Of a DNA stretch of 37,590 bases, positions 7,525 to 15,781 are shown piece after piece. The DNA is from Paraburkholderia sp. C35 (GTDB lineage Bacteria; Pseudomonadota; Gammaproteobacteria; Burkholderiales; Burkholderiaceae), in contig NZ_QBUY01000092.1 in assembly GCF_003121405.1 (NCBI RefSeq), positions 1 to 37,590 on the forward strand, read 5' to 3'. Each line of letters starts with the position of its first letter. Position 1 is the first letter of the stretch. The notes under the pieces were generated by a model that did no database searches, had not been told where the DNA came from, and saw nothing but the letters and a program-made list of their open reading frames with translations. The position numbers and the translations under genes were made by a program.

Positions 7525-8220
7525 ATGCTGACGCTCTACTCATACCCTGATCTGTTCGGCGTCGCCGACAACAACGCATTCGGCCTGAAGGTCTACGCGT
7601 TCATGCGTCTATGCGGACTTGAATTCGATCATCAGCACATTCTCGACACGTCGCACGCACCACGCGGTCAACTGCCTTATCTGTCGGACGATAACGAAAC
7701 AGTCGGCGACAGCGACACGATCATCACGTATCTGAAGAGCCAATACGACCTGCAGATCGACCGTGCGCTATCGCCGGGGCAGCAAAACCTGGACTTCCTT
7801 GTGCGCCGCACACTCGACGATCTCTACTGGCCGATGAGCTATTCGCGCTGGCGCGACGACCGCTACTGGCCGGCATTCCGCGACGCCGTGCTGCGCGAGC
7901 ACGCAGACGTCACCGCAAGCGATCTCGAAGCCGCCCGCGAATACAACGACAAGCGCTACCGCTATCAGGGCATCGGGCGATATGAACCGGACCAGGTGTA
8001 CGCGCGAGGCATCGGCGATCTGCGCGTGGTGGCCGATCTGCTCGGCGACAGCGGCTTCGTATTCGGCCCTGAGCCCGCCAGCATCGACGCGGCGATCTAC
8101 GGCTTTATCGCGAACATCTACTTCTACGAGATCGACACGCCGTTGAAGGCGTACGTGCTGTCGCGTCCTGAACTGGTTCGCCATTGCCGCGCGATTCACG
8201 AGCGCATCGCACGGGCGTGA
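7525..8220 (+). CDS. Glutathione S-transferase family protein
   Basis: A 231-aa protein with an N-terminal thioredoxin-like domain (1-75: MLTLYSYPDLFGVADNN, a PRGQLPYL segment with the conserved cis-proline, and VGDSDTIITYL for glutathione binding) and an all-helical C-terminal domain. The second domain shows the GST_C pattern, with SIDAAIYGFIANI near 190. It resembles the GST_N_3/GST_C_2 failed-axon-connection-like branch. It would conjugate or reduce electrophiles with glutathione in the cytosol; the substrate is unknown. The ATG at 7525 has a good GGAGGGAGA site. The gap to the divergent PTS gene is 124 nt. Confidence 0.9.
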   Translation: MLTLYSYPDLFGVADNNAFGLKVYAFMRLCGLEFDHQHILDTSHAPRGQLPYLSDDNETVGDSDTIITYLKSQYDLQIDRALSPGQQNLDFLVRRTLDDLYWPMSYSRWRDDRYWPAFRDAVLREHADVTASDLEAAREYNDKRYRYQGIGRYEPDQVYARGIGDLRVVADLLGDSGFVFGPEPASIDAAIYGFIANIYFYEIDTPLKAYVLSRPELVRHCRAIHERIARA

Positions 8221-8362
8221 AGGGCAAGCGGTAAGGAACGGGCGCGGAACTCACGCGCTGCAACAGCTGTCATCGGATAGGATCGGCATGATTGCGAGCC
8301 GTTTCGATCACGATATCAACGACATCCAACGATACCCAACGACACCCAGCAAGGGAGAAACA

Positions 8363-8959
8363 ATGACAACAGACCGTCGCCGATTCCTCGCCATGACCAC
8401 GGCCACACTCGCGACCAGCGGACTGGCGCTGGCAGGTTGCACGACCACGGGGCCATCGTCGGATAACTCGGACGCAGTCAATGCGGCGAAGCGCCAGACC
8501 ATCGACGCCGCCGTCAACGGCACGCTCGAGCGTCTCTACAACACCATCGGCGGTTCGCGTGAACTGGCCGACAAGTCGCGCGGCATTCTCGTGTTCCCGT
8601 CGGTGATCTCGGCGGGCTTCTGGTTCGGCGGGCAGTATGGGCAAGGTGCGCTGCGCGTCGGCGGGCAGACGTCGGGCTATTACAGCATCGCGGCGGCATC
8701 GTTTGGCTTGCAGATCGGCGCGCAATCGAAGGCCATCATCATGCTGTTCATGACCGACGACGCGCTCAGCAGTTTCACGCGCAGCCAGGGCTGGTCGGCG
8801 GGCGTCGATGCCACCGTCGCGCTGGTGAAGGTCGGCGCCAACGGCAATGTCGATACATCGACGGCCACCAGTCCCGTCGAAGCGTTCGTGCTCACGAACG
8901 GCGGGCTGATGGCGGGGGTATCGCTGGAAGGCTCCAAGATTTCCCGTCTGATCATCTGA
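8363..8959 (+). CDS. Ysc84/SYLF-domain lipoprotein
   Basis: A 198-aa protein with a twin-arginine-like or basic start (MTTDRRRFLAM), a hydrophobic stretch, and a lipobox LALAGC with the cysteine at residue 25, so it is probably a lipoprotein. The mature part is a SYLF/Ysc84 domain (about 70-198), with signatures GILVFPSVISAGFWFGGQYG, SIAAASFGLQIGAQ and EAFVLTNGGLMAGVSLEG. Related domains bind phosphoinositides in eukaryotes; bacterial members are envelope-associated and of unknown function. The start ATG 8363 has AAGGGAGAAAC in front. It is followed by a hairpin that may end the transcript. Confidence 0.9.
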   Translation: MTTDRRRFLAMTTATLATSGLALAGCTTTGPSSDNSDAVNAAKRQTIDAAVNGTLERLYNTIGGSRELADKSRGILVFPSVISAGFWFGGQYGQGALRVGGQTSGYYSIAAASFGLQIGAQSKAIIMLFMTDDALSSFTRSQGWSAGVDATVALVKVGANGNVDTSTATSPVEAFVLTNGGLMAGVSLEGSKISRLII

Positions 8960-8967
8960 TCCTGCCC

Positions 8968-9000
8968 GACGGATGGCGCGCGATGCGTCATCCGTCTTCC
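8968..9000 (+). terminator. Probable terminator hairpin
   Basis: The stem GACGGATG / CATCCGTC extends inward with four further pairs (including one G-T) around a 5-nt loop (8968-8996). It is followed by a pyrimidine-rich tail but no pure T-run. Confidence 0.5.
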
Positions 9001-9059
9001 CGCTTCCTTTCCTGTCATTGTCCTGCTCGATCGCGCTTCACGCGCGCCGTCTCCGCACG

Positions 9060-9091
9060 CTCATTTATCGCTAACTCTCGCGTCGCATCAT
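9060..9091 (+). promoter_or_regulatory. PmrA/QseB-like box and promoter, site 3
   Basis: CTCATT (9060-9065), 5 nt, CTAACT (9071-9076), 9 nt, then CATCAT (9086-9091). It precedes the universal stress protein start (9132) by about 40 nt and has the same spacing as the sites at 211 and 1221. Confidence 0.45.
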
Positions 9092-9131
9092 GCATCACAT
9101 GACGAAGCACATGACGACGGAGGCACACAAA

Positions 9132-9662
9132 ATGAGCAAGCACATTCTGGTAGCGGTTGGCGCAAACTGTGACGGCAGCGTACTGAAGACAGCCATCGAA
9201 AAGGCCCGCCATACGGGCGCCCGGCTGACGGCGGTATACGTGGTCGACACGATGCCATGGTGGGCGATGACGGGTGTCGAATACGGCTGCATCGATTCGT
9301 ACCAGCTGGTTCAGGAACTGGAACGCGAGGTCGAGCGCCGCTGCAACGAGACCCTCGCCACGGATGCATGGGACATTCAGGCGCAAGCGCTCACGGTGCA
9401 GCTGGGCAGCAACAGCGTCGGCCGCCGCATCGCCCGACTCGCCGACGAGCTCGATGCAGACATGATCGTGGGCGGCGCGGGGCATGGTTCGAAATGGCGC
9501 TTCTGGGAAGAACGGATGAGCGACGTGGTCGGACGCTGCACGCGCCGCTCGGTGCTGGTGGCGACATCCGGCGCTGCATCCCGCGAAGAAGCGGCAGGCG
9601 AATCGAATCGCCGCCGCGACAAGGCACGCGCCGCAGCGCACGTCCACGCGCAAACGCTCTGA
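9132..9662 (+). CDS. Universal stress protein (UspA family)
   Basis: A 176-aa single-domain Usp protein. It has the N-terminal strand SKHILVAVGANCDGS, a helix of conserved type, and the ATP-binding-type motif GGAGHGSKWRFW followed by SDVVGRCTRRSVLVA near the end. It would act in the cytosol in stress survival. An extra charged C-terminal tail of ~25 residues (NRRRDKARAAAHVHAQTL) is unusual for the family. I chose ATG 9132 because CGGAGGCAC lies just upstream; in-frame ATGs at 9090 and later would put the start inside the promoter-like region. It is likely regulated by the box at 9060-9091. Confidence 0.88.
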   Translation: MSKHILVAVGANCDGSVLKTAIEKARHTGARLTAVYVVDTMPWWAMTGVEYGCIDSYQLVQELEREVERRCNETLATDAWDIQAQALTVQLGSNSVGRRIARLADELDADMIVGGAGHGSKWRFWEERMSDVVGRCTRRSVLVATSGAASREEAAGESNRRRDKARAAAHVHAQTL

Positions 9663-9673
9663 CGCGTAGCTGG

Positions 9674-12508
9674 CTAGGCGCTGCCGATGAGCTTCAGACC
9701 CGCCGGCAGCGCTTCGCCGAATACGCGGCCGGTGTCGGCTTCATCGAGCGCGACGGTCTCGCGGACCATGCGGATCCACGCGGGCGCCGCGCCGAGCGTC
9801 TCCAGCCGCCGGATCACGTTTTCGCGGGCGGCATCGGGCAGGTCGCGCGATCGGTCGCCGGTCATGCGCGACAGCTGCACGGCGGCGAACGCGGCCGGCT
9901 CCACCTTTTTCCAGTCGAGCGCGAGCACGGCGTCGAGCCACGGCAGCGCCACTTCGGGCGGCACGACGCCATGCGCGCTGCCGTAGAAAGGCAAGCGCGC
10001 GCCGATGCGCCCGATGGCCCACCACGTCTGATGATTCTCGCCGGGCTTGTGCAGGCGTTCGAACAAGGCCTGCGCGAGCGCGATCTTGCGCTCGACGGCA
10101 ATGCGCTCCAATGAAGCCTGCACACGGATCATGTCCGCGTAGCCGACCTTGGAGGGATCAAAGGGCAGTTTCTGCTTTTTAATGCTTGCGGCTTGCAGGA
10201 ACTCCATTGCATCGAGCAATTGCAGTTGTGCATCTTCATTCAGGCCGCCCGCCGCGCGGCGCCACAGCGTCCACCATTCCGACCACACCTGGCTTTCGTG
10301 GATGTACTGGATGCCGTCGTCGAAAATCGTCCACAACTGTTCGACGCGCCATTCGTCGAGCGGATAGCCGAACCCTGGCCGCAGGCAATAACCCACCAGA
10401 TTGAGCCACAGCCGTTCGTGATCGGCCGAGCGGCGCCGGCGTTTGGCGCGCTCCCACAACGCGCCGAACAGTTCGCGCAGCAGCGCGACGTCCCAGCTTT
10501 CGCGCGGACCGAGTGTCTGTTCAAGTTGTGCGCGCAGCCGCTTGACCTCGTTGGGGCCGACATTCGACGAACGCGCGCCAAACGAACGCTCGATCAGTTC
10601 GATCGCGTGATCGAGCGACGGATGCCGTGTGCCTTCGCTGGCGTCCGGTGCGGACGCCGCTTCGTCGCGGCGCAGTTCGAATTGCAGCAGCCAGCGTTGC
10701 GAAGCGTCGTCGGTGGCGATGCAGTTCACTTCGAGCGTGCCGACTTCGGTGATCGACGTGGTGAGCCTGACAGGCCGCTCGTCGGCGTCGGACGCGTGCC
10801 GGCGCTGCACGACGGTCGCGATGGGCGGCAGGCGGACGAAATCGCCTTGCGACAGGTCGGTGAGCTCGCCGGGTTCGAAGCGCGTATCGGCGACAGTCGA
10901 CATCAGATGAAAACGCACTGGCTGGCCGAGCCGCAGCGCGAACACACGTCCGTCGAGATGCACTTCGTGTGCTTCTTCCGTGCCGCGCGGCAACAGGCAG
11001 ATGCCCTGGCCGTCTTCGAGCACGAGGAAATAGCTGCGCGCCGAACCGCCGCCGATACGCGGCGCGTTGCCCGCGCGCGCCAGTCCATATGCAACCGCGC
11101 CGCGTGCGACGGCGACATCGGGATGATCGTTTTGCAGCACATGCAGCGGCTGCCCGCGCCATGTGCCCAGCGTATCGGCGAGCCGTTGCGTGAGCGCCTG
11201 CGCGCGGAACACGCCGCCGTTGAGCAGCAGCGTGTCGGGCACGGGCAGCGACGCGTCTTCGCCCGCGCTTGCTGCGCCGAGCGCTTCGCGCGACGGCACC
11301 GCGAGCCGCTTGAGGAAGGCCGCGACGTGACGCGTGACGGCGGCATCGCTTGCATAGGGCAGGCCAAACTCGACGATGGCCGCGCGCGAACGGCGCGGCA
11401 GGTCATCAGCGGCGACCTGCGGGAAAAACCCATCGACCACCACGCTGGCGAGTTCGTCGCGCGTCAGATGCGTGGTGCGCGCGCCGCCGATCAGCCGCGA
11501 ACCCGCGCCGAGCAGCGTGATCGCCACTGATTCGGGCGCGTTCACGGCCAGCAACTGCTCCTTCGCGACGCGGCAGCGTTCGACCAGTTGCGACAGGCTC
11601 GCCGCCGACAGCCGCGGCTGGCCGTCCTGCGCCAGACGCGTCTCGACGAGGCGCGCGAGCGCGAGGTCCATGTTGTCGCCGCCGAGCATCAGATGATTGC
11701 CGACGCCGATGCGCGTGAGTTGCGGCTCGCCGTGTCCGTCGAGCTGGACCTTGATCAGCGTGAGGTCGGTCGTGCCGCCGCCGACGTCGCAGATCAGCAC
11801 GAGTTTGGTGTCCTTTAACTCGGACCGGAGCGTATCGCGATGGTGAAACAGCCAGTCGTAGAACGCGGCCTGCGGTTCTTCGAGCAAGCGCAGCGCCGGC
11901 AGCTTCGCGAGGCGCGCGGCTTCGAGCGTCAACGCGCGCGCGCCTTCGTCGAAGGAGGCGGGCACCGTGAGCACCACGTTCTGCTGTTCGAGCGGCGCGT
12001 CGGGGAAGCGCGCGTTCCACGCGGCACGCACGTGCGCGAGGTAGCTCGCGCTCGCGGTGACGGGCGAGACCTTGGCGACGTCGTCGGGCGCGCCCCATGG
12101 CAGGATCGGCGCAAGCCGGTCCACGGACGCATGCGACAGCCAGCGTTTCGCACTCGCGACCAGCCGCCCCGGCACCTGCGCGCCGAGCGCGCGCGCCAGC
12201 TGCCCGATGACGGGCGGCTGTGCGCCGGCCGTTTGAGACCCTGGCGTGGAATCCGCTTTGAGATCGACGGAAGACCACGGCAGTTGCAGATCGCCGGGAT
12301 TCAGTTCGCCCGCAGCCGGGTGATAGCGGACGGACGGCAGCAGCGGCCGCGCGGCGACTTCGCCGGGCGCGACCAGTTGATCGACATCGAACACGCGGAT
12401 ATCGTCGGAACCGCTCCCGACATAGGCGACGACGGTATTGCTCGTGCCGAGGTCGATGCCGACCGTGTAGCGCGCGGCTGCCTGCTTCTGCCTGTGCTTG
12501 TCCTTCAT
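9674..12508 (-). CDS. Hsp70-family ATPase, large (C-terminal DUF3731-like region)
   Basis: A 944-aa protein with a diverged DnaK-type actin-fold ATPase in the first ~520 residues. Phosphate-1 reads VGIDLGTSNTVVAYV, phosphate-2 ICDVGGGTTDLTLI, and the adenosine motif LLNGGVFRAQAL. A standard substrate-binding domain is not apparent. Instead there is a beta-rich segment and a long helical C-terminal part (about 620-944, rich in Trp and Arg) of the type annotated as DUF3731. It begins 14 nt after the stop of the second Hsp70 gene, in one operon with DUF2760. It presumably works as a specialised chaperone with the paralogue; clients are unknown. No DnaJ or GrpE gene is adjacent. Confidence 0.9.
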   Translation of the reverse strand: MKDKHRQKQAAARYTVGIDLGTSNTVVAYVGSGSDDIRVFDVDQLVAPGEVAARPLLPSVRYHPAAGELNPGDLQLPWSSVDLKADSTPGSQTAGAQPPVIGQLARALGAQVPGRLVASAKRWLSHASVDRLAPILPWGAPDDVAKVSPVTASASYLAHVRAAWNARFPDAPLEQQNVVLTVPASFDEGARALTLEAARLAKLPALRLLEEPQAAFYDWLFHHRDTLRSELKDTKLVLICDVGGGTTDLTLIKVQLDGHGEPQLTRIGVGNHLMLGGDNMDLALARLVETRLAQDGQPRLSAASLSQLVERCRVAKEQLLAVNAPESVAITLLGAGSRLIGGARTTHLTRDELASVVVDGFFPQVAADDLPRRSRAAIVEFGLPYASDAAVTRHVAAFLKRLAVPSREALGAASAGEDASLPVPDTLLLNGGVFRAQALTQRLADTLGTWRGQPLHVLQNDHPDVAVARGAVAYGLARAGNAPRIGGGSARSYFLVLEDGQGICLLPRGTEEAHEVHLDGRVFALRLGQPVRFHLMSTVADTRFEPGELTDLSQGDFVRLPPIATVVQRRHASDADERPVRLTTSITEVGTLEVNCIATDDASQRWLLQFELRRDEAASAPDASEGTRHPSLDHAIELIERSFGARSSNVGPNEVKRLRAQLEQTLGPRESWDVALLRELFGALWERAKRRRRSADHERLWLNLVGYCLRPGFGYPLDEWRVEQLWTIFDDGIQYIHESQVWSEWWTLWRRAAGGLNEDAQLQLLDAMEFLQAASIKKQKLPFDPSKVGYADMIRVQASLERIAVERKIALAQALFERLHKPGENHQTWWAIGRIGARLPFYGSAHGVVPPEVALPWLDAVLALDWKKVEPAAFAAVQLSRMTGDRSRDLPDAARENVIRRLETLGAAPAWIRMVRETVALDEADTGRVFGEALPAGLKLIGSA

Positions 12509-12522
12509 CGAAGCCCTGGTGG

Positions 12523-14382
12523 TCAGCCTTGCGTGCCGCCGCGCACGTCGAACTCGACCTTCCAGCGCTCGTTCGTGCCGCGCGGGATCGCTTCGAGTTC
12601 GAGTGTGCCGGCTTCCGTCACGCGCGCGTGCAGCTTGACGGGCACGACTTCGCCGACGGTGCGGCCTTCCGTGGGCAGCGTCGCCTGGATTTCTTCGAGC
12701 TCCTGCAGTTCATCGGGCGACCAGTAGTCGAGCATCGTGCCGACCTGATCGAGACGCCGCACCGACGAACCGAAGAAACGGAAGTGCACCGGCTCGCCCA
12801 CGACGAGGCCGAATTCCTGTTCCGGCAGCGGCGCGTCGGTGCCTTCTTCCATGCCGAACGGCGCGACGCACAGCGCGGAAATGGGCGGCTCCATGCCAGG
12901 CACGGCGGGCATCGCCGATTCGATGGCGACGTAGTAGGCGCGTGCCGTGCCGCCGCGAATGCGCACGCCGCGGCCACGCTTCACATAGCCGTAGTAGGCA
13001 GCACCACGGGCGACGGCAAGATCGAGATCCGCGCCTTCGAGCAGGCGTGCGGGTGCGGCGCCGTCGGCTGAGAGCCAGCCGTTGAGCGTCGACATGATCC
13101 GCTCGCCCAGCAGCGGCGACTTGAACACGCCGCCGTTGAACAGCACGGCCGTCGGATGCAGGAACGTGGCGTTCTCGTCGTGCGGGAATTGCCCGGCTGT
13201 CTGCGTGCCTTGCAGTTCCGCCAGCGCCGCCACCTGGCGGCCGAGGAACGCGGCGAGATGGCGCGTGATGCCTGCATCCTGCGCATACGGCAGGCCGAGC
13301 TGCGTGAGACCGGCGCGCGTGCGCACCATCGGCCGCGCGGACGCATCGACTTGCGGGAAGAAGCCTTCGAGGATGATCTGCGTGAGTTCGCCACGCGTCA
13401 GTTCGGTGCGGATCGATCCGCCGATCAGCTTCGAGCCGCGGCTCGGCACGACGAGGGGCACGGTATCCGTCGACGGATCGGATAGCAGCGTTTCCTTCGC
13501 GCTGCGGCATGCGTAGGTGAGGGCGCGCAACTGCCACGGATCGGCCTGCGTGCCTTGCGCGGCCAGCTTGCGCGCGACCACGTGCGCGAGCGCGAGGTCC
13601 ATGTTGTCGCCGCCGAGCAGGATGTGTTCGCCGACGGCGACGCGATGCAGTTCGAGATTGCCTTCGCGCTCGATCACGGCGATCAGCGACAGGTCGGTCG
13701 TGCCGCCGCCGACATCGACGACGAGAATGATGTCGCCCACCTTGACCTGCTTGCGCCAGCCGCCCGTGCTCTTCTGGATCCAGCTATAGAGGGCCGCCTG
13801 CGGTTCTTCGAGCAGCGTCATCGGGCCGTAACCGGCGGCATTGGCGGCTTCCGCCGTCAGTTCGCGCGCAGCCGGGTCGAACGATGCGGGAATCGTCACC
13901 GTGATTTCCTGCTGATCGAACGGCGCGTCGGGATGCGCATGGTTCCACGCTTCGCGCAGATGCGTCAGATAGCGCACCGAGCTTTCGAGCGGCGACACGC
14001 GCGACACTTCGGGCGGTGCGTCGCTCGGCAGAATGGCCGCGCGGCGGTCCACGCCCGGATGGCACAGCCAGCTCTTTGCGCTCGAGACGAGGCGGATCGG
14101 CGTGCCCGCGCCACGGCTGCGCGCCATTTCGCCGACTGCGAAGGTGCGATCGCCCGTCCACGGCAGCGCCAGATCGCCCGCCGTCAGCTCGCTTTCGTGC
14201 GGCAGATAGAGAAACGACGGCAGCAGTTCGAGGTCTTCGATTGCGCCGGGTGCCGTCAGTTGCGTGACGGGCATGACCTGCTGGTCGGTCTTCTCGCCGT
14301 CGCTGGCGGCGAGATCGACGTATGACAGCGCGCAGTGCGTGGTGCCCAGATCGATGCCGATCGAATAGCGCGGATCGCTCAC
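12523..14382 (-). CDS. Hsp70-family ATPase, small paralogue
   Basis: A 619-aa DnaK-like protein with phosphate-1 IGIDLGTTHCALSYVD, phosphate-2 LVVDVGGGTTDLSLI and adenosine motif VLFNGGVFKSPLL. A short beta-type C-terminal region (about 520-619) could bind peptide, but the DnaK helical lid is absent. The start codon is GTG at 14382, in a GTGA overlap with the DUF2760 stop, and has a strong GGAGGTGG site; this implies translational coupling. It shares many blocks with the 944-aa protein (for example VSSAKSWL versus VASAKRWLS), so the pair arose by duplication, the larger gaining a tail. They probably act together as an uncharacterised chaperone pair. Confidence 0.9.
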   Translation of the reverse strand: MSDPRYSIGIDLGTTHCALSYVDLAASDGEKTDQQVMPVTQLTAPGAIEDLELLPSFLYLPHESELTAGDLALPWTGDRTFAVGEMARSRGAGTPIRLVSSAKSWLCHPGVDRRAAILPSDAPPEVSRVSPLESSVRYLTHLREAWNHAHPDAPFDQQEITVTIPASFDPAARELTAEAANAAGYGPMTLLEEPQAALYSWIQKSTGGWRKQVKVGDIILVVDVGGGTTDLSLIAVIEREGNLELHRVAVGEHILLGGDNMDLALAHVVARKLAAQGTQADPWQLRALTYACRSAKETLLSDPSTDTVPLVVPSRGSKLIGGSIRTELTRGELTQIILEGFFPQVDASARPMVRTRAGLTQLGLPYAQDAGITRHLAAFLGRQVAALAELQGTQTAGQFPHDENATFLHPTAVLFNGGVFKSPLLGERIMSTLNGWLSADGAAPARLLEGADLDLAVARGAAYYGYVKRGRGVRIRGGTARAYYVAIESAMPAVPGMEPPISALCVAPFGMEEGTDAPLPEQEFGLVVGEPVHFRFFGSSVRRLDQVGTMLDYWSPDELQELEEIQATLPTEGRTVGEVVPVKLHARVTEAGTLELEAIPRGTNERWKVEFDVRGGTQG

Positions 14383-14957
14383 AGTTCCACCTCCGCGGGC
14401 GCGAGGACGCTGGCGTCGTGGCTTTGCGTGAGCTTCGGCAGGCGCACGTCGGCGACGCGCCAGCCTCGATGGCTGATGCTGCCCGAGAACGGCGCCTTGC
14501 CGACCACATTGCCCGTCAGGCGGATGGCCGTGGCGTCGAAACCTTCGTTGATCGTCACGCGGCTGCCTTCGGCTTCGTCGCGTACCGGGCGGATCGTGAA
14601 GTGCTCGCGCAGCGTCGCGCGGCAGCCTTCATGCACGAGGCGCGCAGCCGCGCCAATATCGGCATCCGAAAACTTCGCGATGTCTTCCTCGACGAAATCG
14701 ATGAAGCGTGCATCGCGCTGGAGCAGGCCGAGCAGCTGCAGCGCGGCTTCGGGCGTGGCTTCCTTGATCACCACGGGCGCGGGTGCAGGTGCCGGGGCAG
14801 GTGCGGGCGCGGCTGCTGGTGCCGGAGCGGGCGCAGGCGCCGCGCCGCTGCGCACGCGCAGCACGCTGGCGGCGAAATCGCGATCGCCCAGAATGCTGAA
14901 AAATGTGCCGAAAGCAAGCGACAGCCTGCCCAGCAACGAAACGTTCGGTTCGGTCAT
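14379..14957 (-). CDS. DUF2760-domain protein
   Basis: A 192-aa protein, first gene of the Hsp70 operon. The N-terminus (MTEPNVSLLGRLSLAFGTFF) is amphipathic. A low-complexity Ala-Pro linker at about 43-64 is followed by the DUF2760 domain, with QLLGLLQRDARFIDFVEEDI and later INEGFDATAIRLTGNV. The ATG at 14957 is chosen for the AGGAGCGAT site upstream; a longer frame reaches 15083 but encodes Arg/Pro-rich non-conserved sequence. Its stop overlaps the next GTG by 4 nt. The function is unknown. Constant linkage to Hsp70 pairs suggests a co-chaperone or client-binding role, which is inference. Confidence 0.85.
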   Translation of the reverse strand: MTEPNVSLLGRLSLAFGTFFSILGDRDFAASVLRVRSGAAPAPAPAPAAAPAPAPAPAPAPVVIKEATPEAALQLLGLLQRDARFIDFVEEDIAKFSDADIGAAARLVHEGCRATLREHFTIRPVRDEAEGSRVTINEGFDATAIRLTGNVVGKAPFSGSISHRGWRVADVRLPKLTQSHDASVLAPAEVEL

Positions 14958-15292
14958 GAAAGATCGCTCCTGATTCTTTGTGTACGGCCGCGCCGCGCGG
15001 GTGTCGCACGGCGGCGCGAAATTCGGGGCGGACGGCCGCGGCCGCCGCAACACGGGCGGACGCGCTCGATATTTCCGCGTCAAAACCCGTATTTTGCCTT
15101 GTTGTGAGTCATTGCCGGTTCAGAGTCTGAATCCTGCGCAAGATTGGCGGCCGGATTTTACGTCCTCAAGTAAGAATGGGCGGCATCGTCCTGTCATTTT
15201 TTACAGCGAGGATAAGGGTTCGCTCCCGCGCAAGCCCGGCATGGCCCGGCTTGCAGGGCCGACGCGTTCAACCGACTGTCTGGAGGAAAGCC
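14958..15292. other. Divergent intergenic region, DUF2760 operon / DUF3597
   Basis: 335 nt between divergent starts. The half near DUF2760 is very GC-rich, and an AT-richer stretch near 15085-15210 should hold promoters for both sides. I could not identify a convincing -35/-10 pair, heat-shock (sigma-32) promoter or CIRCE element. A ribosome binding site (GGAGGAAAG) for the DUF3597 gene lies at its right end. Confidence 0.5.
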
Positions 15293-15706
15293 ATGAGCAT
15301 TTTCAGCACGATCCTCAGCAAGATTTTTCCGTCGAGCCATCCTGCAGTGCAGGCTACGGCTGCCGCTGCGCCCGATGCAGCGCCCGCTACGGATGCCGCA
15401 GCGGCGCCCGCAGCAACCGACGCCGCACCCGCAGCCGCACCGGCGGAACCTGTCGATGTCGAGGCCGTCCTGACGGCGCTCGCCGAGCAGAATCCGGAAA
15501 AACTGAACTGGCGCACGTCGATTGTCGATCTGATGAAGCTGTTGGGGCTGGATAGCAGTCTCGGTGCACGAAAGCAGCTGGCGGAGGAACTGGATTACAG
15601 CGGCGACATGAACGATTCTGCATCGATGAACATCTGGCTGCACAAGCAGGTGATGACGAAGCTCGCGGAGAACGGTGGCAAGGTGCCGGACGATCTGAAG
15701 GACTGA
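15293..15706 (+). CDS. DUF3597-domain protein
   Basis: A 137-aa protein. A short N-terminal helix (MSIFSTILSKIFPSSH) is followed by an Ala/Pro/Asp low-complexity linker (about 20-55) and then the DUF3597 domain (about 58-135), with LNWRTSIVDLMKLLGLDSS and ELDYSGDMNDSASMNIWLHK. The domain resembles a small helical fold of unknown function. The ATG at 15293 has a strong GGAGGAAAG site. The gene is divergent from the DUF2760/Hsp70 operon, and both first genes carry Ala-Pro linkers, which hints at related localisation but proves nothing. Confidence 0.88.
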   Translation: MSIFSTILSKIFPSSHPAVQATAAAAPDAAPATDAAAAPAATDAAPAAAPAEPVDVEAVLTALAEQNPEKLNWRTSIVDLMKLLGLDSSLGARKQLAEELDYSGDMNDSASMNIWLHKQVMTKLAENGGKVPDDLKD

Positions 15707-15781
15707 ACGGCTCCGGCGGGCGGCACGGATGATGGACTGCTTCATGGTCATGGGAACGCGACTTGCAGCGCCGTCTGCATC

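Noticed and set aside
10193..11530. Long open frame antisense to the large Hsp70 gene
   Set aside because: It is a shadow of third-position GC bias: Arg/Ala-rich, no ribosome binding site and no domain, while the opposite strand has clear ATPase motifs.
14958..15083. Longer N-terminus for the DUF2760 protein
   Set aside because: The extra residues are Arg/Pro-rich and unlike the family; a good Shine-Dalgarno supports ATG 14957.
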